Below, piece after piece: positions 5,204-11,500 of a DNA stretch of 13,353 bases. Both the position numbers and the translations under genes were made by a program. The notes below the pieces were generated by a model. It ran no database searches. It worked only from the letters and a program-made list of their open reading frames with translations, and was not told the DNA's origin. Position 1 is the first letter of the stretch; every line of letters begins with the position of its first letter. This DNA is from Oscillospiraceae bacterium. GTDB lineage: Bacteria; Bacillota; Clostridia; Oscillospirales; Oscillospiraceae. Location of the stretch: NCBI GenBank assembly GCA_018265835.1, contig JABLYK010000053.1, positions 1 to 13,353 on the forward strand, read 5' to 3'.

Positions 5204-5905
5204 TTATACCCCCAAAATCTGCTTTTTCTTCGCGTCAAATTCTTCCTGCGTAATTACCCCGGTGTCCAACAGGTCTTTCAATTTTGTGAGTTCTTCAATG
5301 CGGTTATCGCTTTTCGCTGTTTTAGGCGGTTGCTTTACCGTTTTTGTAGTCTGCGCTTGTGGCACATTCTCCAAAACAATACACGCCAAAAGAATAGGAC
5401 TGGCTATAAGGACAAAATCCTCCAGTGCAAAAGCAATATTATCGCCGCTTACCTTCCCATAAAGTGCAATTTGACTTGCGATGCACCCAATCAAGAATAA
5501 TGCAATACTCAAAATTTCATATATGGTTTTATTCTTCTTTTCCTGAATTGCAAGTGCTATAAAAACGTAACCAGCTAATAAAAGGACGCAGGAAATAATG
5601 TTCACAGTGTCCTGCGCAGGAGTGCCAATCCGCGAGAACAGGAGTTTTACCAAACAAGAAACCGCTTGAAAGCCTGCGCCAACCATAAATACTTGACGCA
5701 TTCCAAGAAGCATTGATACAGCCATCATTACTGCTCCAATAGCAGAAACAATATCCCTAATTACAGAAGTAGAACTGTAGGCTGTATATGCGGAAGATGC
5801 AGAAGCAAAGAGAAATGGATATATATAGAGAAAAGATGATAGCGCCAAAGCCAAAAATATTGCTCCGGCAAGATACCTGATAATTTTCAAATCTTTCTCG
5901 TTCAT
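5204..5905 (-). CDS. Polytopic membrane protein with C-terminal SHOCT domain, 233 aa
   Basis: Six hydrophobic segments are visible at about 12-34, 51-70, 72-90, 101-120, 129-149 and 160-178. A Lys/Thr/Pro linker (181-200) and a SHOCT motif (202-232: IEELTKLKDLLDTGVITQEE, then FDAKKKQIL) follow. SHOCT is a short helical-hairpin domain found at the ends of many bacterial proteins, thought to act in oligomerisation. The ribosome binding site AAGGAGGAGAC overlaps the stop of the upstream TM2 gene, so the two are coupled. No transporter or enzyme family is recognised in the membrane part. The presence of SHOCT in both membrane proteins suggests that they bind each other. Function unknown. Confidence 0.85.
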   Translation of the reverse strand: MNEKDLKIIRYLAGAIFLALALSSFLYIYPFLFASASSAYTAYSSTSVIRDIVSAIGAVMMAVSMLLGMRQVFMVGAGFQAVSCLVKLLFSRIGTPAQDTVNIISCVLLLAGYVFIALAIQEKKNKTIYEILSIALFLIGCIASQIALYGKVSGDNIAFALEDFVLIASPILLACIVLENVPQAQTTKTVKQPPKTAKSDNRIEELTKLKDLLDTGVITQEEFDAKKKQILGV

Positions 5906-5916
5906 AGTCTCCTCCT

Positions 5917-6252
5917 TTACAGCTTCGCCAGACAGTCAGCCTTCATTTTTGCATATTCTTCCTCGTTGATAATACCTTGTTCTTTTAACTGCGCAATTTT
6001 CTTGAGTTCGTCGTATGGGTCAGTTGCGTTTGCTTGTGTCTTTGCACCGGGTGCATCACTATAACCGCTTCCGTCCGCAGGCTGTAATTTGCCGGACGCA
6101 ATATTGATGATGTCCAAAATCCAGAGAATGCCGAAGCACCCGCCTGTCAGCAGTTTCAGCACACCCATTCCCGTGTAGCCCAGATAGAAGCGGTCTACGC
6201 CAAGACCACCTAAAAGGGCAGATAGAATAATCGCAGTTGTTTTGTCTTTCAT
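5917..6252 (-). CDS. TM2-domain protein with C-terminal SHOCT domain, 111 aa
   Basis: Residues 6-52 form a TM2 domain: a hydrophobic helix, the GGLGVDRFYLGY turn with the conserved Asp-Arg-Phe-Tyr-Leu-Gly, and a second helix ending FGILWILDIINI. A flexible linker (55-78) leads to SHOCT (80-110: YDELKKIAQLKEQGIINEEE). It sits in the cytoplasmic membrane with both ends inside, by family analogy. It is the first gene of the cargo operon, with a promoter at 6288-6316 and ribosome binding site AGAGGGAA. TM2-SHOCT fusions are widespread but have no firm function. Confidence 0.9.
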   Translation of the reverse strand: MKDKTTAIILSALLGGLGVDRFYLGYTGMGVLKLLTGGCFGILWILDIINIASGKLQPADGSGYSDAPGAKTQANATDPYDELKKIAQLKEQGIINEEEYAKMKADCLAKL

Positions 6253-6287
6253 TGGAATTTCCCTCTTTCTTTGTTGATGGTAAGTTT

Positions 6288-6316
6288 AGTATATAACATT
6301 TTGTTTTATATTTCAA
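6288..6316 (-). promoter_or_regulatory. Promoter of the TM2/SHOCT cargo operon
   Basis: TTGAAA (6316-6311) and TATACT (6293-6288) are 17 bp apart on the minus strand, about 36 bp before the TM2 start codon. The region is very AT-rich and shared with the divergent XRE/WYL genes, so regulator binding here would be natural. Confidence 0.7.
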
Positions 6317-6375
6317 TATAACAAACTGTTTTCTCTATACTTTTCTGTGAAACTTCCATAAAGGAGCACGGAAAA

Positions 6376-6612
6376 ATGTATAGACGCATCCGGGACTTGC
6401 GCGAGGACAGCGACCTGCTGCAACGGGACTTGGCTGAGTATTTACAGTGTTCACAGGTCTGCTATTCGCACTATGAAATGGGCAAGCGCGACATTCCAAC
6501 AGACGTTTTGATAAAGCTGGCTGATTTCTACCACACCAGCACCGACTATCTCTTGGGGCGAACGGATGAAAAGCAGGCGTATCCCGCATCCAAGAGCCGG
6601 AACGAGGGCTAG
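6376..6612 (+). CDS. XRE-family transcription regulator, 78 aa
   Basis: A classical Cro/C1 domain fills residues 1-62: IRDLREDSDLLQRDLAEYL, recognition helix SQVCYSHYEMGKRDIP, then VLIKLADFYHTSTDYLLGR. The ribosome binding site AAGGAGCACGG lies nine bases upstream. It is divergent from the cargo operon across a 123-bp AT-rich gap and three bases ahead of the WYL regulator gene, so the two regulators are co-produced. It is not close in sequence to the 73-aa XRE repressor at 3243. It is likely to control the cargo operon or its own. Confidence 0.9.
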   Translation: MYRRIRDLREDSDLLQRDLAEYLQCSQVCYSHYEMGKRDIPTDVLIKLADFYHTSTDYLLGRTDEKQAYPASKSRNEG

Positions 6613-6615
6613 GTT

Positions 6616-7605
6616 ATGCCCGGACAGCCGTTTGACCGCATCTCCGTTCTATACAACTACCTGTTTCATAACACCAGCAAAGGGCACACCGTCGCTGTGG
6701 CGGACATTCTGACCAATTACCGCAACCACGGCTATGAGCTTGAAATCAAGTCATTCTACCGCGACAAGGACGTTCTGAATGCCTTGGACGGCATTGAAAT
6801 TGCCTACGACCACAAAACGCGCGGCTACTGGATGAAAACAGACGGATTTGAGCCGTATGAGCTGCGGCTGATTGTTGACAGCATCCAGTCCTCCAAATTC
6901 ATCACACAGAACGTCGCCAACAGGATTACAGCAAAGGTCTTGAGCCTGACAGACCGCAATACCAGCGCCGGTCTGAACCGCCGGTCGTTCGTCGCAGGCC
7001 GTATCCGCAGTATGAATGACAGCGTGGTAAAAGATGCAGACAACCTCCATATTGCCATTCAGACCAACCGCAAAGTGCGCTTCAAATATTTCCACTATGA
7101 CCGGGAAAAGAAAAAGTGGTATTCGCACAACAATGAAGCCTATGTTGTCAGTCCTTTTGGACTTTTATGGAACGACGGCAATTACTATCTCTATGCCTAC
7201 GATGGAGAGAAGTTCCGTCATTTCCGCGTTGACCGAATGGAGCACATCACTGTCTACCCAGCGCCAAGAGAGGGCGCAGAAGCGTTCAAGCGCATCGACC
7301 TGAACGCCCATCAAGCCGAGGTATTTAATATGTTCACCGGAACGGAAACGACAGTAAAGCTCCGCTGTGCCAACCACTTGGCAGATGTGATTTTGGAGCA
7401 GTTCGGAAAAGACACGATGCTCATTCCAGATGGAGAAGATGATTTCACCGTTTCTGTTCCCGTCCAAATCAGCAAGCCGTTTTATGCGTGGGCGGCAGGC
7501 TTTGGAGCAGATATGAAAATCCTGTTTCCGCAGGCCATAGTCAATGAAATGCGGGCATTCATTCAGGAATTATCCGAGATGTATAAAGATGATGGGAAGA
7601 TGTGA
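6616..7605 (+). CDS. WYL-domain transcription regulator, 329 aa
   Basis: Order of domains: an N-terminal DNA-binding part (about 1-75, winged-helix type, with LYNYLFHNT and a GYELEIKSFYRDKDVL recognition region), a linker helix, the WYL domain (about 140-215, with YVVSPFGLLWNDGNYYLYAY and the FRHFRVDRM arginine strand) and a C-terminal WCX-type extension (about 240-325). In this family the WYL domain senses a ligand, often a nucleotide or nucleic acid, and several members repress phage-defence or mobile-element genes. Here it follows the XRE gene by three bases and is transcribed away from the TM2/SHOCT operon, so the pair probably controls that operon. The stop codon lies within the terminator hairpin. 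The first residue is a start choice; no strong ribosome binding site is seen because the gene is coupled to the one before. Confidence 0.92.
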   Translation: MPGQPFDRISVLYNYLFHNTSKGHTVAVADILTNYRNHGYELEIKSFYRDKDVLNALDGIEIAYDHKTRGYWMKTDGFEPYELRLIVDSIQSSKFITQNVANRITAKVLSLTDRNTSAGLNRRSFVAGRIRSMNDSVVKDADNLHIAIQTNRKVRFKYFHYDREKKKWYSHNNEAYVVSPFGLLWNDGNYYLYAYDGEKFRHFRVDRMEHITVYPAPREGAEAFKRIDLNAHQAEVFNMFTGTETTVKLRCANHLADVILEQFGKDTMLIPDGEDDFTVSVPVQISKPFYAWAAGFGADMKILFPQAIVNEMRAFIQELSEMYKDDGKM

Positions 7606-7619
7606 AAACATCTTCCCAT
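7592..7619 (+). terminator. Terminator hairpin after the WYL gene
   Basis: A perfect 12-bp stem (ATGGGAAGATGT / ACATCTTCCCAT) with GAAA loop holds the stop codon of the WYL gene (7603-7605). The tail TTTGTT is a weak U-tract. It lies between two convergent genes and also forms part of the CATCTT repeat cluster. Confidence 0.6.
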
Positions 7620-7664
7620 TTGTTCATTGTTGCTATTGGATGTGTGAAGATGATAGAAGATGAT
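7592..7664 (-). repeat. CATCTT repeats, right cluster next to the integrase 3' end
   Basis: On the minus strand the region reads CATCATCTTCTATCATCTTC, then CACATCCAATAGC, and further on TTTTCACATCTTCCC. These resemble the left cluster: a 14-bp exact match (7649-7662 against the reverse complement of 302-315), the same CATCTT-CACATCCAA-AGC plan, and a 13-base TTTTCACATCTTC match. The clusters are in opposite orientation near the two ends of the element. Confidence 0.5.
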
Positions 7665-7667
7665 GGG

Positions 7668-8612
7668 TTATCTTCTGGCAGACAGCTTTGCAATCCGCTC
7701 CGCATTTACGTTCATCTGTGCCAGCGGAGAAAACCTGTCAAAGCTCTTGGCAATATCCGCATCATAGATGTTGCAATAATGCTTTGTCATTTTCAGCGTC
7801 GCGTGTCCCAACAGCTTTTGGAGCGTGAAAACATTTCCTCCGCAGTCCACCAAGTATTTCCGGGCAAAGGTATGACGGAACAGATGAATCGACGTTTTTT
7901 CGACCCCTCTGCTGTGATTGTAGTGCGTAATCGCAAGACGCAGAGCATTTTCCGTCAGCATTCTGCCGTATTCATCACAGAATAAATAGTCCGTCTGCTT
8001 GCCTCCGCGAATTTTCATATACGCCCGCAGAATATTTACCATCTGACTGCACAGCGGAACGACCTGAACCTTATGCGTCTTTGTGTGCCGGAATATAATC
8101 TGACTGTCCGCAAGAAAAACATCTTCAATCAGAATGTTCCGGACAGTTGCGGCGCGGCAACCACAGTTCAGCAGGAAATTGACAATGACCCAGTTGCGAT
8201 ATTCGCAGAAATTACAGCTTGCCGCAGGCTTTTTCAGCAGCCGCAGCAGTTCTTCGTCCGTATAGGTTTCCTTGACTGTTTCGACCTGTTTATAGTTTGG
8301 AACATTCAGTGCCGTATAGCCCTGCCCGGCACACCAATTCAGGAAGGTGCGGAACACCCGCAGATAGCTGCTGATGGAGTTGTGCGCCAGACCGCTCTGC
8401 CGCATTGAGACAACCATTCTGTCAAGGTCTGTTTGCTTTAGCACATCGAACGTCAGGCTTGTATCCAGATGCTTTCCAATCGACCGGAAATGTGCGTGGT
8501 AGGTTTCGACTGTTTTGTCCGAAACGCCCTTTGCAGTTTGGGCGACCACGAAATCTTTGAATGCCTCTTTTATGGACAGATTTGCTCCTGCCTGTTTCAT
8601 CGTAATTTTCAT
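7668..8612 (-). CDS. Tyrosine recombinase / integrase, 314 aa
   Basis: The N-terminal SAM-like core-binding domain is at about 12-100, the catalytic domain at 115-300. Catalytic residues: Arg153 (NCGCRAATV), a lysine in HTKTHK (178 or 181), His243 and Arg246 (HLFRH), His270 (LLGH) and nucleophile Tyr279 (MTKHYCNI). All are present, so it should be active. It sits beside the intact tRNA-Val, its presumed attachment site. The start is the only ATG after an in-frame stop, but no clear ribosome binding site precedes it except AGGCGG inside palindrome D, which lies directly upstream and may limit expression. No excisionase gene is next to it. The usual role is integration and excision of the element. 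Confidence 0.95.
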   Translation of the reverse strand: MKITMKQAGANLSIKEAFKDFVVAQTAKGVSDKTVETYHAHFRSIGKHLDTSLTFDVLKQTDLDRMVVSMRQSGLAHNSISSYLRVFRTFLNWCAGQGYTALNVPNYKQVETVKETYTDEELLRLLKKPAASCNFCEYRNWVIVNFLLNCGCRAATVRNILIEDVFLADSQIIFRHTKTHKVQVVPLCSQMVNILRAYMKIRGGKQTDYLFCDEYGRMLTENALRLAITHYNHSRGVEKTSIHLFRHTFARKYLVDCGGNVFTLQKLLGHATLKMTKHYCNIYDADIAKSFDRFSPLAQMNVNAERIAKLSARR

Positions 8613-8615
8613 AAA

Positions 8616-8670
8616 AAGTCAGACCGCCTGCTTTCTTCAAAAATCGCAAAGAACGCAAGCGGTCTGACTT
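8616..8670. repeat. Palindromic repeat D (55 bp), abutting the integrase start
   Basis: Left arm AAGTCAGACCGCCTGC, right arm GCAAGCGGTCTGACTT; 12 perfect outer pairs, then CTGC/GCAA with further pairs, at least 16 in all. The nine outermost bases equal those of the A-C family, but the inner arm is replaced on both sides. In the integrase mRNA it would form a strong hairpin ending three bases before the ATG, with a U-run between, so it could act as an attenuator. Confidence 0.75.
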
Positions 8671-8684
8671 TTTTCAGGGAAAAA

Positions 8685-8721
8685 GGAAAATCCCTTGAAA
8701 ACACAGCGTTTTCAAGGGATT
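8685..8721 (-). terminator. Element-borne terminator for tRNA-Val
   Basis: A perfect 14-bp stem (8689-8702 with 8708-8721, loop ACAGC) follows the tRNA CCA end on the minus strand and is succeeded by TTTTCCTTTTT. It stops tRNA transcription from running into the integrase. It is supplied by the element and replaces the host terminator at 25-60. Confidence 0.85.
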
Positions 8722-8779
8722 GGTGGAGACTGGCGGACTCGAACCGTCGACCTCTTGCGTGTGAAGCAAGCGCTCTAAC
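8720..8779. repeat. attR: right 60-bp direct repeat, inside the intact tRNA-Val
   Basis: Identical to 68-127. It holds nt 19 to 77 of the tRNA plus one base, so the element supplies the whole 3' part of the gene, and the host provides the 5' part (8780-8797) and promoter. Confidence 0.93.
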
Positions 8780-8797
8780 CAGCTGAGCTAAGCCTCC
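8721..8797 (-). tRNA. tRNA-Val, anticodon CAC, CCA encoded
   Basis: The 77-nt cloverleaf is complete: acceptor GGAGGCT/AGTCTCC with one G-U pair, D-stem GCTC/GAGC, anticodon stem CTTGC/GCAAG with loop TTCACAC (anticodon CAC, reads GUG), variable loop AGGTC, T-loop TTCGAGT and encoded CCA. The T-stem (GACGG/CCGCC) has one A-C mismatch at position 50-64; the left copy has the same. A promoter lies upstream and a terminator follows immediately. Confidence 0.95.
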
Positions 8798-8808
8798 ATT
8801 GCTGGACT

Positions 8809-8838
8809 ATTATAGCAGATGGGGAGGGCAAAAGTCAA
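8809..8838 (-). promoter_or_regulatory. tRNA-Val promoter overlapping the end of cca
   Basis: TTGACT (8838-8833) and TATAAT (8814-8809), spacing 18 bp, on the minus strand, 12 bp before the tRNA. The -35 box includes the TGA stop of the upstream gene. Confidence 0.8.
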
Positions 8839-9965
8839 CTGTTGTTTTTGGATTCTCGCTGCCAAAGCTGCGGGGCGAGGGACAGAAGGTGCGCTTTGCG
8901 GTTCTCAGCGGGGTGCTCCAGCACATATGCTAGAAGCAGCTGCAGCATCCGGCCGACGTCCCGGCCGCACAGCTGCGGGAGATCCGCGCCGGTGACGGCC
9001 AGCTGGCGCAGGGTGACGCAGTCGCCGCGCGATTCGATCTGCCGCACGGCGTCGGTTCGCTGCATATCCGCCTGCAGGCGGGCAGTTTCCCAGCCGTGCG
9101 CGGCGATGAGCCGCTTCCAGCCAAGCTCCGTCCGGCCCTCCTGCCAGGTCCCGGCGGTGAGGCTCACCAGGCGGCAGAGCCTTGCGGGCAGGCGGAACGC
9201 CTCCGGCTGCAGCGCGGGGCAGGCGAGCTTCGCGCCGGTCCACCGGGCCTCCGGCGTTCGGGGAAGACCGGAGAGCGCGGAGAAATCCGCCCGCTGCGGC
9301 GCGAGGCAGGCGGCGAGCAGCCCGCCGGTCAGCATCCGGCCGAAGAGCGCCGGCCGGTCGGACAGCAGGGTCTTCTCCGCCTCCTCCCGCACGCGCTCGC
9401 GGGAGAGGGCAGCGCAGAGCCCGGCGCAGCGGCCGATAGCCGCCTCGGTCCCGGCCTCCAGCGCAAAGCCCAGCTGCGCGGCAAAGCGGCGGGCGCGCAG
9501 CATGCGCAGCGCGTCCTCGCGGAAGCGCGTTTCCGCGTCGCCGACGCAGCGGATGACGCCGCGGGCGAGATCCTCCCGGCCGCCGAAAAGGTCTGTGATG
9601 GTCCCGGACAGGTCCATGGCCATGGCGTTGATGGTAAAATCCCGGCGGGCCAGGTCGTCCGCGAGACTGCGGACGAAGCGCACGCCGTCCGGGTGGCGGC
9701 TGTCGTGATAGGCGCCGTCGAGACGGTAGGTCGTGACCTCGGCGCTGGTACCGTCCAGAAGGACCGTCACCGTGCCGTGCTGCAGCCCGGTGGGGACGCA
9801 GCGGGGGAACAGGCGCAGGACGTCCTCCGGCAGCGCCTGCGAGGCGATGTCCCAGTCATGGACCGGGCGGCCCAGCAGCGTGTCGCGCACGCACCCGCCG
9901 ACGTACCGCGCCTCAAACCCGGCACGCTCCAGCGTCTGTAAGATCGCATCCGGCCGCATGTTCAT
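8835..9965 (-). CDS. cca: CCA tRNA nucleotidyltransferase family protein, 376 aa
   Basis: The class II nucleotidyltransferase head is clear: YVGGCVRDTL (21-30), HDWDIA with the metal-binding Asp-x-Asp at 37-39, and RRDFTINAMAMD (108-119), then the DALRMLRARRFAAQLGF helix (151-167). Cytidine and adenosine are added to tRNA 3' ends by this family; some members are poly(A) polymerases, and the motifs seen do not separate the two. I choose ATG 9965, which has GAGGGGGGGG before it at good spacing; the frame stays open about 50 codons upstream but those codons overlap the promoter region. It is divergent from murC and followed by tRNA-Val, a tRNA whose CCA is already encoded, so for this one the enzyme would serve only repair. 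Confidence 0.93.
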   Translation of the reverse strand: MNMRPDAILQTLERAGFEARYVGGCVRDTLLGRPVHDWDIASQALPEDVLRLFPRCVPTGLQHGTVTVLLDGTSAEVTTYRLDGAYHDSRHPDGVRFVRSLADDLARRDFTINAMAMDLSGTITDLFGGREDLARGVIRCVGDAETRFREDALRMLRARRFAAQLGFALEAGTEAAIGRCAGLCAALSRERVREEAEKTLLSDRPALFGRMLTGGLLAACLAPQRADFSALSGLPRTPEARWTGAKLACPALQPEAFRLPARLCRLVSLTAGTWQEGRTELGWKRLIAAHGWETARLQADMQRTDAVRQIESRGDCVTLRQLAVTGADLPQLCGRDVGRMLQLLLAYVLEHPAENRKAHLLSLAPQLWQRESKNNS

Positions 9966-10013
9966 CCCCCCCCTCGTCTTCCGCGCATTCCGCGCAGAAA
10001 TCCGAAATACTTC

Positions 10014-10042
10014 TTGTTTTATTGCCGAAATCCGTATATAAT
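10014..10042 (+). promoter_or_regulatory. murC promoter
   Basis: TTGTTT (10014-10019) and TATAAT (10037-10042), spacing 17 bp. A second overlapping TATAAT at 10042-10047 gives an alternative start. The leader to murC carries the 10065-10080 palindrome. Confidence 0.65.
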
Positions 10043-10059
10043 ATAATGCTGTCAGTTTC

Positions 10060-10088
10060 ATTATACGCGCGATCGCGCGTGCTTGCAA
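10060..10088 (-). promoter_or_regulatory. cca promoter with a palindrome filling its spacer
   Basis: On the minus strand TTGCAA (10088-10083) and TATAAT (10065-10060) are 17 bp apart. A perfect 16-bp palindrome, ACGCGCGATCGCGCGT (10065-10080), lies within the spacer. It also falls in the murC leader, so a protein bound here could affect both genes. Which protein is unknown. Confidence 0.6.
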
Positions 10089-10113
10089 TTCAAATCTTTT
10101 GGAGGAACCATAC

Positions 10114-11484
10114 ATGGAACATCCTTCCTGTCAACATATCGAGCAGTATCTGCAGCCCGGAAAGCACTGCCATCTGGTCGGCATCGGCGGCGTGTCGATG
10201 CGCCCGCTGGGGCTGGTGCTGCGGCGCATGGGGATGGAGATCTCCGGCTCGGACATGAACGCCTCCGTCTCCACGGACGAGCTGATCGCCAAGGGCATCC
10301 AGGTCTCGATCGGCCACCGCGCCGAGAATATCGAGGGCGCCGACTGCCTCATCCGCACGGCTGCCGCGCACAACGACAACCCCGAGATCGCCGCTGCCCG
10401 CGCCAGAGGCATCCCCATCTTTGAACGCGCCCAGGCCTGGGGCTACATCATGCAGGCGTACAAGAACGCCATCTGCGTCGCCGGTACCCACGGCAAGACG
10501 ACGACGACCTCCATGCTCACGCATATTTTCATGCAGGCCGGGCTGGACCCGACGATCATGATCGGCGGCTTTCTGCCGCTGCTCGGCGCGGGCCACCGCG
10601 TCGGCAAGGGCGATACCATCATCCTCGAGAGCTGCGAATACTGCAACTCCTTCCTGAACTTCTTCCCGACGGTCGCGGTCATCCTCGACGTCGACGCCGA
10701 CCATCTGGACTTTTTCAAGGATCTTGCCGATGTGGAGCATTCGTTCCGCACGTTCGCTTCGCTCGTGCCGGAGGACGGGCTGATCGTCGCCAACGGCGAT
10801 GACCAGAACACCCGCGACACGCTGCAGGGTCTGCCGTATCTGTCGTTCGGCTTCGACGCGTCGAACACCGTGTACGGCAAGAACTTCTCGGAGGATTTCA
10901 GTGAGTTTGACGTCATCTGCGGCGGCGAGCCGTATGCGAAGGTCCGCCTCGGCGTCATCGGCCGCCATAACGCGCTGAACGCGCTGGCCGCCTGCGCGGT
11001 AGCGTGGAAATTCGGCATTTCCGGCGAGGATGCGAAGACCGCGCTCGCCAGCTTCCACGGCGCGGGCCGCAGGCTCGAGTATAAGGGCAGCTACCGCGGC
11101 GCGGATGTCTATGACGATTATGCCCACCATCCCAACGAGCTGCACGCGCTGCTGCAGGCGGTCCGCCTGATGCACTACCAGCGCGTCATCTGTGCCTTCC
11201 AGCCGCACACCTATTCCCGGACCCGCGCGCTGTTTCAGGACTTTGTCGACGAGCTGCGCACGGTCGACCAGGCGGTGCTGACCGATATCTACGCCGCGCG
11301 CGAGCAGAACACCGTGGGCGTCAGCTCCGCGGATCTGGCCGCGGAGATCCCGGGCTCGGTCTACTGCCCGAGCCTGCAGAGCGTCACGGCCTACCTGCAG
11401 GCGAACGCCCGGCCGGGCGACATCATCCTGACCGTCGGCGCGGGCGATATCTACAAGGCCGGCGAAGCGCTTCTGAAGCTGTAA
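10114..11484 (+). CDS. murC: UDP-N-acetylmuramate--L-alanine ligase, 456 aa
   Basis: Adds L-alanine to UDP-MurNAc, the first peptide step of peptidoglycan synthesis, in the cytoplasm with ATP. Motifs in order: N-terminal nucleotide-sugar-binding GIGGVSM (23-29), ATP-binding loop GTHGKTTTT (124-132), DADHLD (194-199), HGAGRRLE (315-322), DDYAHHP (334-340) and QPHTYSRT (363-370). Length is normal for MurC. The start at 10114 has GGAGGA at 10101-10106; a TTG five codons earlier is inferior. It is a single gene divergent from cca, and a long hairpin follows the stop. The host is therefore a wall-bearing bacterium. Confidence 0.97.
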   Translation: MEHPSCQHIEQYLQPGKHCHLVGIGGVSMRPLGLVLRRMGMEISGSDMNASVSTDELIAKGIQVSIGHRAENIEGADCLIRTAAAHNDNPEIAAARARGIPIFERAQAWGYIMQAYKNAICVAGTHGKTTTTSMLTHIFMQAGLDPTIMIGGFLPLLGAGHRVGKGDTIILESCEYCNSFLNFFPTVAVILDVDADHLDFFKDLADVEHSFRTFASLVPEDGLIVANGDDQNTRDTLQGLPYLSFGFDASNTVYGKNFSEDFSEFDVICGGEPYAKVRLGVIGRHNALNALAACAVAWKFGISGEDAKTALASFHGAGRRLEYKGSYRGADVYDDYAHHPNELHALLQAVRLMHYQRVICAFQPHTYSRTRALFQDFVDELRTVDQAVLTDIYAAREQNTVGVSSADLAAEIPGSVYCPSLQSVTAYLQANARPGDIILTVGAGDIYKAGEALLKL

Positions 11485-11500
11485 ATGGAACAAAATGCGC

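Larger units (their letters stand above)
68..8779. mobile_element. 8.65-kb integrative element in tRNA-Val(CAC)
   Basis: The boundaries are a perfect 60-bp direct repeat (68-127, 8720-8779) made of the 3' part of tRNA-Val, the usual attachment site of tyrosine-integrase elements. A tyrosine integrase is encoded next to the right repeat. Base composition is clearly lower in GC than the host genes to the right. The gene content (small ICE-type hypothetical proteins, XRE and WYL regulators, serine recombinase) fits an accessory element. No relaxase, coupling protein, secretion, capsid, terminase or recognisable replication gene is seen, so it cannot be a complete conjugative element or phage. 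It is best called an integrative element, possibly mobilizable in trans or a deletion derivative of an ICE. Confidence 0.9.

Noticed and set aside
68..8779. Prophage
   Set aside because: No structural, packaging or lysis gene is present.
8842..9941. Long plus-strand frames opposite cca
   Set aside because: GC-rich shadow frames with Arg/Ala/Pro-dominated composition; the cca motifs are on the minus strand.
9966..10115. N-terminal extension of cca by about 50 codons
   Set aside because: It overlaps the divergent promoters and shows no similarity to the family; a good ribosome binding site supports ATG 9965.
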